Shown: piece after piece, positions 18,332 to 27,507 of the stretch
How positions within the stretch are numbered: the first letter of the stretch is position 1
Layout of the letters: each line of letters opens with the position of its first letter
NCBI GenBank assembly: GCA_903829945.1
Contig: CAIKRV010000064.1
Span: 1 to 43,243 of the forward strand
DNA from: an uncultured bacterium
Lineage (GTDB): Bacteria > Bacteroidota > Bacteroidia > CAILMK01
Direction: 5' to 3'
Length of the DNA stretch: 43,243 nt
Position numbers and translations under genes: made by a program
The notes under the pieces: generated by a model
What the model was told of the DNA's origin: nothing
Database searches by the model: none
The model's input: only the letters and a program-made list of their open reading frames with translations

Positions 18332-18904
18332 TTAATCATTCAGCCCCAAGAGTTCCTGTTTAAGGTCTTCATCCGCCGGCTCTTTTCCAAACCAGATTCC
18401 AAATAATGCCTTTTTAAATGCCAGACCTTGAATTAGGACCCTGTCTTTTCCATTTTTCTTGACATTAACGCCATTATCAGGCATATAACTCAAATCAAAT
18501 TCATCTCCAACTTGAATTTTATCGCTAAAAGCATTCACCAATAAATCTATTTCTTTTTGTAAGCCGGAGGAATTACCTCCCATGGATAGTTTAAATCCTT
18601 CGCGCAGTGCCTCTTCTAAATTTTGATTATTTACATGTCTGGAAACAATATGAATCTTAAAGGACATTTCCTCATTTGCATCTATGATTCTTTGAGGATT
18701 TTTCTCCTTATGCTTCATGTATAAAACAGCATAATATAAATCAATAAAATACTTTTGACGTACTCCGGCTCCACTGACTATTAATTTTTCCTTGCCTACA
18801 GAAAAATTATCCGGGAATTTAAGTTCTTTCACCTTTACAGGCATAAAACTTAAGCCCAAAAAAGCGAACGTGCATATTAATATTATTTTTGATTTTTCCA
18901 TCAT
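18332..18904 (-). CDS. Chalcone-isomerase-like family protein, exported
   Basis: A 190-aa protein with an N-terminal signal peptide (IILICTFAFLGLSF) and a chalcone isomerase-like fold signature. It begins with a GAGVRQKYFIDLYYAVLYM block and ends with GLAFKKALFGIWFGKEPADEDLK, where the G-x-W-F-G-x-x-P-A-D pattern is diagnostic. Bacterial members are not flavonoid enzymes. They are thought to be periplasmic binding proteins, with no established substrate. A TAnnTTTG box at 18915-18922 would give a leader of only about 4-7 nt. Confidence 0.82.
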   Translation of the reverse strand: MMEKSKIILICTFAFLGLSFMPVKVKELKFPDNFSVGKEKLIVSGAGVRQKYFIDLYYAVLYMKHKEKNPQRIIDANEEMSFKIHIVSRHVNNQNLEEALREGFKLSMGGNSSGLQKEIDLLVNAFSDKIQVGDEFDLSYMPDNGVNVKKNGKDRVLIQGLAFKKALFGIWFGKEPADEDLKQELLGLND

Positions 18905-18914
18905 TAGGCAAAAT

Positions 18915-18922
18915 CAAATTTA
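18915..18922 (-). promoter_or_regulatory. Candidate -7 promoter box (TAAATTTG), near-leaderless
   Basis: An exact TAnnTTTG match 11 nt before the chalcone-isomerase-like ATG at 18904. It lies in an AT-rich stretch, so a chance match is possible. If real, the leader would be almost absent. Confidence 0.3.
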
Positions 18923-19019
18923 ATCAATTTAATTAAGATAGCTGTTGTTTTTTAATTCTTAATTTAGATTTAACACGCATTCAGACCTTTAAAATTATCG
19001 GAAACAAGAAGGCCGGAAA

Positions 19020-19250
19020 CTATTCTTCAAAGTATTTCGCCATTCCCCAAATCATTAAACCACTTCCTAAAAATACGGTCACAAAAAGAACATATAAATG
19101 ATTTATTGACAAATATTTACAAGCTACAGTTAAAGGATAGCTTGAACCAAGAACAAATAAACCTATGACCAACAATATCCTAGCTTGACGAACTTGATGA
19201 TCATGTGATGGTGTGGATAGGCTTGCGGCGTTCAATTCATTCGTTTCCAT
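19020..19250 (-). CDS. Small two-helix membrane protein, unknown function
   Basis: A 76-aa protein I do not recognise. A polar N-terminus of about 23 residues is followed by two hydrophobic helices (around ILLVIGLFVLGSSYPLTVA and YVLFVTVFLGSGLMIWGMA) and a short acidic tail. It is most likely an integral inner-membrane protein. It sits between dtd (61 bp upstream) and the chalcone-isomerase-like gene on the same strand. The codon use looks like that of its neighbours, and the clean topology supports a real gene. Confidence 0.65.
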   Translation of the reverse strand: METNELNAASLSTPSHDHQVRQARILLVIGLFVLGSSYPLTVACKYLSINHLYVLFVTVFLGSGLMIWGMAKYFEE

Positions 19251-19311
19251 AAGTCAATTAAAACCACAATTTAGGAATTTTTATTGAAATGGAAACAAGA
19301 CGCAAAAAAAA

Positions 19312-19764
19312 TTAATCTTTGTTTTTAGAATCGATAATAATGGTCACCGGGCCATCATTAAGTAATGAAATTTTCATGTCAGCTCCAAAAGTACCGGTTT
19401 GAATGTTTTTGCCAAAATCATTTTCCAATTGAGAAATAAATTGATGATAAAGAGGAATGGCCAATTCAGGTTTTGCTGCCTTTATAAAGGAAGGCCGATT
19501 ACCTTTTTTAGTAGAAGCATGCAAGGTAAATTGACTGACCAGCAATATTTCGCCGTCTATATCCTGAACACTTAAATTCATTTGTCCTTCGTTATCATTG
19601 AATATACGTAAACGTACAATTTTGCCTGATAACCAAATAATGTCTTCAGTTGTATCTGTTTCTTCGATTCCTAGCAGAATTAACAAGCCATTCCCAATTT
19701 CAGCAGTAGGCTGCGCATGGATGCTTACAGAAGCATGAGTAACACGCTGAATAACTACTCTCAT
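19312..19764 (-). CDS. dtd: D-aminoacyl-tRNA deacylase
   Basis: A 150-aa cytoplasmic proofreading enzyme that hydrolyses D-aminoacyl-tRNA (and mischarged glycyl-tRNA), preventing D-residue incorporation. It has the typical start MRVVIQRV, the active-site motif SQFTL at 77-81 and the cross-subunit Gly-cisPro motif NDGPVT at 136-141. Its length is normal for the family. It begins 18 bp after ffh and is probably in the same transcript. Confidence 0.96.
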   Translation of the reverse strand: MRVVIQRVTHASVSIHAQPTAEIGNGLLILLGIEETDTTEDIIWLSGKIVRLRIFNDNEGQMNLSVQDIDGEILLVSQFTLHASTKKGNRPSFIKAAKPELAIPLYHQFISQLENDFGKNIQTGTFGADMKISLLNDGPVTIIIDSKNKD

Positions 19765-19782
19765 AAAGCAATCTTATTTAAA

Positions 19783-21129
19783 CTATCGCTTTAAGCCCGG
19801 CATACCTGCTCCTCTAGGCATTTTCGGCATTTTTCCGGAAGCTTGCATCATATTCATTTGTTTCATCATTTGTCTCATTTGAAACAATTGTTGAATTAAT
19901 TGATTTACTTGCTGAACACTGGTTCCACTTCCATTGGCAATTCTTTGCTTACGTTTACCGTCAATTAGTTCCGGATTTTTACGTTCGCCGGGAGTCATGG
20001 ATAAAATCATAGCTTCAGTATGTTTAAAAGCATTGTCATCCAAATCTATATCCTTAATTGCTTTTCCAACACCCGGAATCATGGCCATTAAATCTTTAAC
20101 ATTGCCCATTTTTTTAATTTGTTTGAGCTGACCAAGGAAGTCTTCAAAATCAAATTGTGATTTACGAAGCTTTTTTTGCAATTTTTGCGCTTCTTCTTCA
20201 TCAATCACTTCCTGTGCCCTTTCTACAAATGATACGATATCGCCCATGCCTAAAATACGCTGAGCCATACGTTCCGGATAAAACACATCCAGGGCATCCA
20301 TCTTTTCGCCGGTACCGACAAATTTAATCGGCTTATTGACGATAGACATAATGGACAATGCGGCACCTCCTCGGGTATCACCATCTAATTTAGTGAGCAC
20401 TACCCCACTAAAATCCAATCGATCATTAAATGCTTTCGCTGTATTTACCGCATCCTGCCCCGTCATTGAGTCCACCACAAATAAGATTTCATTCGGATTG
20501 GTTTCCGCCTTCAATCGGGTAATCTCATCCATCATTTCCTCATCCACGGATAAACGACCGGCCGTATCTATAATGACTACATTAAACGCGTTGGTCTTGG
20601 CATACTTGATGGCGTTCTGAGCAATGGCCACCGGATTTTTATTTTCCTCTTCGTTATATACTTCAACTTCTAATTGTTCACCTAAGGTTTTTAACTGTGC
20701 AATGGCCGCAGGTCGATAAACGTCTCCGGCTACGAGCAAAGTCTTTTTACCTTTCTTTTTAAGATATGAAGCTAATTTTCCTGAAAAAGTAGTTTTACCG
20801 GAACCTTGCAATCCTGCCATTAATATTACGGATGGATTGCCATTTAATTGAATATCAGACTTACTGCCACCCATGAGGTTCACCAGTTCATCATTCACTA
20901 TTTTGACCAGCATTTGGCTCGGACTTACCGACTTAATAACATCTTGTCCAAGTGCTTTAGCCTTAACTTCATCAGTAAACTGCTTTGCAATCTTATAATT
21001 AACGTCCGCATCAACTAAGGCTCTACGAACCTCTTTAAGCATTTCTGCAATATTAATTTCTGTGATACGACCTTGACCTTTAAGTATCTTAAAGGCGCTC
21101 TCCATGCGTTCCGATAAACTCTCAAACAT
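19783..21129 (-). CDS. ffh: Signal recognition particle protein Ffh (SRP54)
   Basis: A 448-aa GTPase that binds signal sequences of nascent membrane proteins with the 4.5S RNA and delivers ribosomes to FtsY. The N-domain (1-90) is followed by the G-domain with P-loop GLQGSGKTT (106-114), DTAGR (188-192) and TKLD (246-249). The C-terminal M-domain is methionine-rich ([17 protein letters not shown]) and forms the signal-sequence groove. It heads the minus-strand run that ends at the permease, with a promoter box 19 nt upstream. Confidence 0.97.
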   Translation of the reverse strand: MFESLSERMESAFKILKGQGRITEINIAEMLKEVRRALVDADVNYKIAKQFTDEVKAKALGQDVIKSVSPSQMLVKIVNDELVNLMGGSKSDIQLNGNPSVILMAGLQGSGKTTFSGKLASYLKKKGKKTLLVAGDVYRPAAIAQLKTLGEQLEVEVYNEEENKNPVAIAQNAIKYAKTNAFNVVIIDTAGRLSVDEEMMDEITRLKAETNPNEILFVVDSMTGQDAVNTAKAFNDRLDFSGVVLTKLDGDTRGGAALSIMSIVNKPIKFVGTGEKMDALDVFYPERMAQRILGMGDIVSFVERAQEVIDEEEAQKLQKKLRKSQFDFEDFLGQLKQIKKMGNVKDLMAMIPGVGKAIKDIDLDDNAFKHTEAMILSMTPGERKNPELIDGKRKQRIANGSGTSVQQVNQLIQQLFQMRQMMKQMNMMQASGKMPKMPRGAGMPGLKR

Positions 21130-21147
21130 AAATTAAAATTTGAAGGG

Positions 21148-21155
21148 CAAAGGTA
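21148..21155 (-). promoter_or_regulatory. -7 promoter box (TACCTTTG) for ffh
   Basis: An exact TAnnTTTG match on the minus strand, 19 nt before the ffh ATG at 21129, giving a leader of about 12-15 nt. It lies in the divergent gap with the glutamine synthetase gene. Confidence 0.55.
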
Positions 21156-21312
21156 TGAAAAAAAATATAAGGGTTTTGTTAGTAAAAGGCCTTGAAATCC
21201 AAAAAAGCTTTCTTATTTAAATAGAATTGTGGACAAAAAAATTTCCATGAATGCAAAGGATTCCGTTATTTTGAAGTCGAATTACGTATCAAAATTTAAC
21301 TTAATCAAAAAG

Positions 21313-23496
21313 ATGGATTCTCTTCGATTTAAAGCATTAGCATCAATTCAAGACCGTCAGGAAGACAAAGAAAAACCCTCAAAAATTATTATCTCTGAAA
21401 TTTTTGGTACACAAGTCTTTGGCGATAAAACCATGCGTAAGTACCTACCAAAGGATACTTATAAAAACATTACACAAATTATTCATACCGGCGAAAAAAT
21501 CAGTCGCAAAGTAGCTGATGAAGTTGCCGCCGGCCTAAAAAGCTGGGCCAGTGAAATGGGTGCCACCCACTATACCCATTGGTTCCAACCGATGACCGGC
21601 ACCACTGCTGAAAAGCATGATTCTTTTTTTGAAATGAAGGATGGTGAGCCTATTGAAAGCTTTTCTGCCGGTGCCTTGGTGCAACAAGAGCCGGATGCCT
21701 CCAGCTTTCCAAATGGCGGTATTCGTTCTACTTTCGAAGCACGTGGTTATACGGCCTGGGATCCAAGCTCACCTGCATTTTTAATGCGTACCAGAGCCGG
21801 TTTAACCCTATGCATTCCAACTATATTTGTATCTTATACCGGAGAGGCATTAGATTATAAAGCACCATTATTAAAAGCGCTTCATTTTATGGAACAAGCT
21901 TCCGTAGAAGTTTGTCGTTATTTCGATCCTAAAGTGAATAAAGCAGCAGCTACCTTAGGTATTGAACAAGAATATTTTTTAGTGGATTCTGCTTTATTTA
22001 ATGTGCGTACCGACTTAATGCTTACCGGTCGTTCATTATTTGGCCATGCGCCTGCTAAAGGTCAGCAATTGGAAGACCATTATTTTGGTTCTATTCCTGA
22101 GCGTGTCCATGCATTCATGGTTGATTTTGAAAATGAAGCTTATCAATTAGGTATTCCGTTACGCACCCGTCACAATGAAGTTGCCCCTTCTCAGTATGAG
22201 TGTGCACCGCAATTTGAAGAAGTTAATATAGCGGTAGATCATAACCAATTATTAATGGACGTAATGGGCAAGGTGGCTAAGCGTCATAATTTGGAATGTA
22301 TCCTTCATGAAAAGCCCTTTGCCGGAGTTAATGGTTCCGGAAAACATTGCAACTGGAGTATTGGCACCGATACCGGCGTCAATTTATTATCACCGGGAGA
22401 TAATCCAAAAAGCAATCTTCAATTTTTAACATTTTTTGTCAATACCATAAAAGCGGTAAATGATCATGCCGATTTATTAAGAGCAAGTATCGCTAGTGCA
22501 TCCAATGATCATCGTTTAGGAGCCAATGAAGCACCGCCTGCTATTATTTCAATCTTTATCGGCGAAACTTTAGCAAATGTTCTGAACGAACTTGATTCGC
22601 CTGTAAAATCTGGAAAATCAGCGGAAACCAATAGCAAAATAAAGGTAAACATTCCAAAGGTTCCTGAAATTTTATTGGACAATACGGATAGAAACAGAAC
22701 CTCTCCTTTTGCTTTTACCGGAAATAAATTTGAATTCAGAGCGGTAGGTTCTTCCAGCAATACTTCCGCAGCTATGATTGTATTAAACACAATTGTAGGT
22801 AACCAGTTAAAAGCCTTTAAGAATGAGGTAGATGCATTAATTTCAAAAGGTCAATCCACGGATGAGGCCATCTTGAATACCTTAAGAACTTATATTAAGG
22901 ACGCAAAAAGAATTTTATTTGAAGGTAATAATTACAGCGATGAATGGGTAAAAGAGGCTGAAAAACGTGGATTATCCAATGTTAAAACCACCCCTGAAGC
23001 TTTAGATGCTTATATATCAACACAATCAATAAAGTTATTCGAAGAAAGCGGAATTCTTACCGAACGTGAACTTGAGGCTAGGCATGATATTTTGTTGGAA
23101 CATTATACCAAACAAATTCAAATTGAATCTCGAGTAATAGGAGAAATTGCTCTTTCTCAAATAGTTCCATGTTCTGTGGAATACTTAAATGAGTTATTGC
23201 TAAACTATGGTCAACTAACTGATAATGGGTTTATTATAGAAGCTGAACAAGGTAAAGAATATATACAACGTATTTCCAATCATATTAATTTGATCAGAAC
23301 CAATGTTTTTGAAATGATTGAAGAACGTAGAAATGCTAATAAAATCGATAATTCAAAAGATAAAGCATTGGCTTACTGTCATAAAGTAAAACCATATTTT
23401 GAAATTATTCGATATCATGCCGATAAATTAGAGTTATATATAGATGATAAATTATGGCCGCTTCCAAAATACAGGGAGTTACTTTTTATCAAGTAA
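21313..23496 (+). CDS. glnN: Glutamine synthetase type III (GlnN)
   Basis: About 727 aa from the ATG at 21313. The reading frame is open further back to a GTG at 21229 and an ATG at 21247, but conserved GSIII sequence begins at MDSLRFKAL and Bacteroides GlnN is about 729 aa, so the shorter start is preferred. It makes glutamine from glutamate, ammonia and ATP. GSIII features are the large size, QQEPDASSFPNGG, TRHNEVAPSQYE, VNGSGKHCNWS, GANEAPPAI, DRNRTSPFAFTGNKFEFR and the C-terminal LWPLPKYRELLF. It is probably the main ammonia-assimilating synthetase. No exact promoter box was found upstream. Confidence 0.93.
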   Translation: MDSLRFKALASIQDRQEDKEKPSKIIISEIFGTQVFGDKTMRKYLPKDTYKNITQIIHTGEKISRKVADEVAAGLKSWASEMGATHYTHWFQPMTGTTAEKHDSFFEMKDGEPIESFSAGALVQQEPDASSFPNGGIRSTFEARGYTAWDPSSPAFLMRTRAGLTLCIPTIFVSYTGEALDYKAPLLKALHFMEQASVEVCRYFDPKVNKAAATLGIEQEYFLVDSALFNVRTDLMLTGRSLFGHAPAKGQQLEDHYFGSIPERVHAFMVDFENEAYQLGIPLRTRHNEVAPSQYECAPQFEEVNIAVDHNQLLMDVMGKVAKRHNLECILHEKPFAGVNGSGKHCNWSIGTDTGVNLLSPGDNPKSNLQFLTFFVNTIKAVNDHADLLRASIASASNDHRLGANEAPPAIISIFIGETLANVLNELDSPVKSGKSAETNSKIKVNIPKVPEILLDNTDRNRTSPFAFTGNKFEFRAVGSSSNTSAAMIVLNTIVGNQLKAFKNEVDALISKGQSTDEAILNTLRTYIKDAKRILFEGNNYSDEWVKEAEKRGLSNVKTTPEALDAYISTQSIKLFEESGILTERELEARHDILLEHYTKQIQIESRVIGEIALSQIVPCSVEYLNELLLNYGQLTDNGFIIEAEQGKEYIQRISNHINLIRTNVFEMIEERRNANKIDNSKDKALAYCHKVKPYFEIIRYHADKLELYIDDKLWPLPKYRELLFIK

Positions 23497-23586
23497 ATAG
23501 GCCTTAAGGGCATACATTTATAGTAAACAATTTGGAATATCATTTAAATTTTAAGTATTTTGCGAACAATTAACAACATTGCTGAT

Positions 23587-25536
23587 ATGCGAACATACTA
23601 TGTATGGTTACTTTTAGGCGTTATGGGCGTGAGTTTATACTCTTGTGCTACCAGAATAAACCCTGAAGAAGCTGAGAAAAAAGAACAATACGCACAAGCC
23701 ATTGACGGATACAAGAAATTGTATAAAGCTAAAAAGGACCGAGTACAAAAAGCAAAACTTGCCTATAAAATTGGTGAATTGCAAGCAAAAAACTACAATT
23801 ATAAACAAGCTGATGATTGGTTTACCATTGCTATTGCATTGGGTTATTCTGATGTAGCTGCTCATTATAAATTGGCTGAAGCTAAAAAGATGAATGAAAA
23901 ATATCTTGAAGCTTTAAAGGAATTTGATATTTATGAAAGAGAGGTTCCGGGTGATCCTAAAATTGCTGAAGAAAAGAAACTGGTGAAAGAAGCCATGGAT
24001 TGGAAAACCAATCCTCAAACCAGATTTGTAGTGGAGGATTTTAAAGTTGCCAACACTGATAAATCTGAGTGGGCTCCTTTCCTTAAAAAAGATATTTTGT
24101 ACTTCACTTCTGACCGTCCTGGAACTACCGGAAATAAAAAGTTTGGTCGTACCAATGGGGCCTATAGTGATATCTTCTACATGGAACGTAAATATAATGG
24201 TAAAGATAAAAAAACTGTTAAATGGTCTGCACCGGCTATTTTGAGCGGTGAAGTGAATACCATTATGAATGATGGTACTGCCTATGTGGATACCAAAGGA
24301 AATGTAATGTATTATACACAATGTAACGGAGCAAAAGGTGATAGCGTTAGAAATTGTGTAGTAATGATGGCTGAAAACAAAGGTAAAGGTTGGGGTGCCG
24401 GAAGCGTACTTCCTTTCTGTGTGGATACATCTTCCGATTATGGTCAACCTGCCATTTCACCGGATGGCCAACGTTTGGTTTTTTCCAGTGATATGCCTGG
24501 CGGAAAAGGAAAGCATGACTTATATCTTTCTACCTATGTAAAACGTAGCCATACTTGGAGCGATCCTATTAACTTAGGCGAAAACATTAATACTGATGGT
24601 GATGAAATGTTCCCTTACTGGCTCAATGATACTACCCTTTATTTCAGTTCTGACGGATGGCCTGGTATGGGTGGTATGGACATATTTGTTACTCATGGTA
24701 AAAATCCAAGTTGGAGCAAACCTAAAAATTTAAAATATCCAATTAATTCCGGTGGAAATGATATGGGTATCACTTTTGATGAAGGGCAAGAATCTGGATT
24801 TTTTGCATCTGACCGTCAACACGGACTTGGTCAATTGGATATTTATACTTTCTATATTACACCGCTTACTTTCAGTATTCGTGGTACTGTTTACAATACT
24901 TTAACCAACCTGCCTGAAAAAGGTGTGTCGGTAAAAATTGAAGGTAATAACGGTACCAAAATGGAAGCCATTACCAATGATAGCGGTAATTATTATTTCA
25001 AATTATATAAGAACGAAAACTATCAAATCGTTTCCAAGAAGAAAAACTTCTTTAATAGTAAACCGATATATGCTACTACCGTTGGATTTGATTTATCCCA
25101 ACACTATGTACGTAAAGATATGTCAGTAACTCCTCAAGCCGGTCCTCCGGTGGAATTGGCTATTCACTTCGACTTGGATAAAGCGAATATCCGTAAAGAT
25201 GCCATGCCGGTACTTGATTCATTGGTTGGTATTATGAATGAATATCCTTATATCGTTATCGAGTTAAGTTCTCATACGGACTGTCGTTCCAGTTATGCCT
25301 ATAATGATACGCTTTCTCAAAAACGTGCAGACTCTTCCGTGGCATATTTAATTAAGAAAGGAATTGATCCTGATCGTTTGGTAGCAAAAGGTTATGGAGA
25401 AAGAAAACTTAAAAATGATTGTGCGTGCGAAGATGGTAAAGGTCCGGGAATGGATTGTACGGAAGAGCAACATCAAGTCAATCGTCGTACTGAGTTTACA
25501 GTATTACGTAGCGATTATGTTCCAAAACGTAAATAA
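23587..25536 (+). CDS. PorE-like lipoprotein: TPR, PD40 propeller, carboxypeptidase-regulatory and OmpA domains
   Basis: A 649-aa protein from the ATG at 23587; the in-frame TTG at 23560 is rejected because the signal peptide starts at the ATG. Lipoprotein cysteine C20 (VSLYSC) is followed by TPR-like helices (about 25-130), WD40-like PD40 repeats such as YFTSDRPG, VFSSDMPGG, YFSSDGWPGMGG and FFASDRQHG, and a CarboxypepD_reg-like beta domain (SIRGTVYNTLTNLPEKGV). An OmpA C-terminal domain ends the protein, with peptidoglycan-binding Asp565 and Arg580. This order matches PorE of the Porphyromonas type IX secretion system, which links the machine to peptidoglycan, and T9SS cargo occurs in the window. 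Bacteroidota encode several proteins with this layout, so PorE itself is not proven. Confidence 0.78.
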   Translation: MRTYYVWLLLGVMGVSLYSCATRINPEEAEKKEQYAQAIDGYKKLYKAKKDRVQKAKLAYKIGELQAKNYNYKQADDWFTIAIALGYSDVAAHYKLAEAKKMNEKYLEALKEFDIYEREVPGDPKIAEEKKLVKEAMDWKTNPQTRFVVEDFKVANTDKSEWAPFLKKDILYFTSDRPGTTGNKKFGRTNGAYSDIFYMERKYNGKDKKTVKWSAPAILSGEVNTIMNDGTAYVDTKGNVMYYTQCNGAKGDSVRNCVVMMAENKGKGWGAGSVLPFCVDTSSDYGQPAISPDGQRLVFSSDMPGGKGKHDLYLSTYVKRSHTWSDPINLGENINTDGDEMFPYWLNDTTLYFSSDGWPGMGGMDIFVTHGKNPSWSKPKNLKYPINSGGNDMGITFDEGQESGFFASDRQHGLGQLDIYTFYITPLTFSIRGTVYNTLTNLPEKGVSVKIEGNNGTKMEAITNDSGNYYFKLYKNENYQIVSKKKNFFNSKPIYATTVGFDLSQHYVRKDMSVTPQAGPPVELAIHFDLDKANIRKDAMPVLDSLVGIMNEYPYIVIELSSHTDCRSSYAYNDTLSQKRADSSVAYLIKKGIDPDRLVAKGYGERKLKNDCACEDGKGPGMDCTEEQHQVNRRTEFTVLRSDYVPKRK

Positions 25537-25554
25537 TAACTTTAAAAATATTTT

Positions 25555-25586
25555 AAAAGTCGCCCCAAAAGGGCGACTTTTTTTTT
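25555..25586 (+). terminator. Strong rho-independent terminator
   Basis: AAAAGTCGCCC (25555-25565) pairs with GGGCGACTTTT (25571-25581) across a five-base loop and runs into an unbroken T tract. It closes the PorE-like gene. Confidence 0.93.
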
Positions 25587-25670
25587 GATGTAATGTCCTA
25601 ATTTATAGGCTAAAATTAGTTTAATACTGAAAATACTGATGAATATCACATACAAAGGCATTCCATGATG

Positions 25671-25678
25671 TACCTTTG
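25671..25678 (+). promoter_or_regulatory. -7 promoter box (TACCTTTG) that places the desaturase start
   Basis: An exact TAnnTTTG match 20 nt before the ATG at 25698. It lies inside the upstream in-frame extension that starts at 25665, so that extension would not be transcribed from here. Confidence 0.5.
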
Positions 25679-25697
25679 TACTAGTTTTATATATAGT

Positions 25698-26444
25698 ATG
25701 GTAATTTTAATATTTTTTATTGCTCATTGGTATTTATCCCTATTCACGCAATCGTTTTTCTGTCATAGGTATTCAGCACATCGTATGTTTACGATGAGCT
25801 CCGGTTGGGAGAAGTTTTTTTACACCATTAGTTTTATATTTCAAGGTTCCTCGTTTTTGAGTCCGAAAGCCTATGGCATTATGCATCGAATGCATCATGC
25901 TTATGCTGATACAGAAAAGGATCCGCATTCTCCTAAATATTCCAAAAATGTATTTGATATGATGTATCAAACATGGAAATTATTTAGAGCCATCAATAGA
26001 GATGAGGCAAATGTAGAACCGAAATTCACCAAAAATATACCAAACTGGAAGTTTATGGAATATATTGGTGATAGCTGGGGTGCACGTGTTTTTTGGGTAG
26101 CATTTTATATCTGGTTTTATGTCATGTTTGCTACGCATTGGTGGATGTTTTTATTAATACCCATTCATATTATGATTAATCCTATCCATGGTGCTATTAT
26201 TAATTGGTATGCACATATATATGGGAATACTAATTTTGAAGTAAATGATACTTCTAAAAATCTCCTACCGATTGATGTTTTAATGCTGGGTGAAAGCTAT
26301 CACAATAATCACCATAAATTTGGCGGTAGAGCCAACTTTGGTGTCAAATGGTATGAATTTGATCCCGTTTATCCTTTTATAAAATTATTTGATGCCTTGC
26401 ATATTATACGCTTAAAACCAAATAATGATTTGAATTATATGTAA
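25698..26444 (+). CDS. Membrane fatty-acid (acyl) desaturase
   Basis: About 248 aa from the ATG at 25698, chosen because the promoter box at 25671-25678 lies within the longer in-frame extension. The three histidine boxes of the di-iron membrane desaturases are present: HRYSAH (23-28), HRMHH (63-67) and HNNHH (202-206) in ESYHNNHH. Several hydrophobic segments lie between them. It should introduce a double bond, probably delta-9, into acyl chains using O2, adjusting membrane fluidity. It resembles the short stearoyl-CoA-desaturase-like proteins of Bacteroidota. It is monocistronic between two terminators. Confidence 0.9.
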   Translation: MVILIFFIAHWYLSLFTQSFFCHRYSAHRMFTMSSGWEKFFYTISFIFQGSSFLSPKAYGIMHRMHHAYADTEKDPHSPKYSKNVFDMMYQTWKLFRAINRDEANVEPKFTKNIPNWKFMEYIGDSWGARVFWVAFYIWFYVMFATHWWMFLLIPIHIMINPIHGAIINWYAHIYGNTNFEVNDTSKNLLPIDVLMLGESYHNNHHKFGGRANFGVKWYEFDPVYPFIKLFDALHIIRLKPNNDLNYM

Positions 26445-26486
26445 GCAGCATTTGGCGCTTATTTATAATCATGTTTTAAACAATTT

Positions 26487-26520
26487 AAAACAGCCCTTTC
26501 TAAAAGATAGGGCTGTTTTC
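26487..26520 (+). terminator. Rho-independent terminator after the desaturase
   Basis: AAAACAGCCCT (26487-26497) pairs with AGGGCTGTTTT (26509-26519) around an 11-nt loop. The T run forms the 3' arm of the stem. The rest of the gap to 26699 shows only two near-match promoter boxes (TATATTTA about 26566, TATCTTTA about 26599) and nothing firm. Confidence 0.85.
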
Positions 26521-26699
26521 ATTTATAATAAGGCTAAAAGCCTCCCAAAAAAGTAGTAATTCACTATATTTACAGTAGCAATGCGCAAATTGTAATAGTA
26601 TCTTTACAGCCGTATTGTCAAACAATGGAATAATTAGGCATAAGCATTCCATTAAAATCGATCATTAAACTGAATTAACACTTCAAAAAAATTAAACAA

Positions 26700-27488
26700 A
26701 TGAATCCTTATCAAACACTCAGTGGTCAATGGGCTGCAGCCTTATTTTCAGGGGCTAATCCGCTTCCGATCAATGCATCTAACTTAAATACTCAAATAAG
26801 CAATAGCCTAATTCAAACTTATTTGCCCAGCGTCCTCCCGCAACCCCCTTCGGCGGATTTAGTGATATTTGCAAATACGCAACTTAACTCATTGGCTAAT
26901 GCTATTGCCAACGATTATCAAACCGGTAGCCTATATACCTCGAATATATTTTCAGGCACTCAAAATACCTTGGCGATGGAATTATTGGATGGTGTTTGTA
27001 AGGTACCCTTAAATTTAATTTCATCCTTTATAGGAGCCATGGAAAGCCAAATTGCTAGTGCTAACCTGAGCGATATCCAAAAAGCCCCATTATATTTTGG
27101 CACCATGGTTGGCGCACGCGCATTTATACAATGGAATGCTGCATTGCAAAGTATTCCCATCGGGGCACCATGGACAAGCTTTTTTGAAACCCAAACAGGT
27201 TTAACTCCAAATCCGGATAACTTGGCAAAAATTCCAATTTTAGTGCAAGCGGCCATTGAAGGTGCATATATCGGCTATTTAAATTTCATGAAACAAAATT
27301 TTGGAAATGCTCCTGATAAAATGAATTTGTGCTGCCTGCTTGGAAGTACGCTTATTAATGATGGTAAAGTATTTTATAATTGGTTACCGGTGCATCCTGT
27401 CATTAATGGTATAGACCCAAGTACTGCATCCAATATGGCCTATACCTATGCACAAGGACAAAAAAATGGCTCCGGCAATCCTAAATAA
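26700..27488 (+). CDS. Unrecognised 262-aa protein upstream of a sensor kinase
   Basis: I do not recognise this family. The protein starts MNPYQTLSGQWAAAL with no signal peptide, lipobox or clear membrane helix. It is rich in Asn, Gln, Ser and Ala, and the first ~95 residues contain no Lys or Arg. The middle reads like packed amphipathic helices (LLDGVCKVPLNLISSFIGAM), followed by an Ala/Gly-rich stretch (TMVGARAFIQWNAAL) and a Cys pair (NLCCLLG). It ends 19 bp before the preferred start of the sensor kinase, so the two are probably co-transcribed. The frame is fully open with codon use like its neighbours. Function unknown; a cytoplasmic or structural role is only a guess. Confidence 0.7.
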   Translation: MNPYQTLSGQWAAALFSGANPLPINASNLNTQISNSLIQTYLPSVLPQPPSADLVIFANTQLNSLANAIANDYQTGSLYTSNIFSGTQNTLAMELLDGVCKVPLNLISSFIGAMESQIASANLSDIQKAPLYFGTMVGARAFIQWNAALQSIPIGAPWTSFFETQTGLTPNPDNLAKIPILVQAAIEGAYIGYLNFMKQNFGNAPDKMNLCCLLGSTLINDGKVFYNWLPVHPVINGIDPSTASNMAYTYAQGQKNGSGNPK

Positions 27489-27507
27489 AATTACTGCTAT
27501 TCATTTC

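Noticed and set aside
23553-23562. -7 promoter box TATTTTG before the PorE-like gene
   Set aside because: It is one base short of TAnnTTTG, so it is not reported as a feature.
27448-27507. Upstream kinase start at 27448 overlapping the 262-aa gene
   Set aside because: The extension is not signal-like and overlaps coding sequence in another frame. The signal peptide begins naturally at 27508 or 27526.
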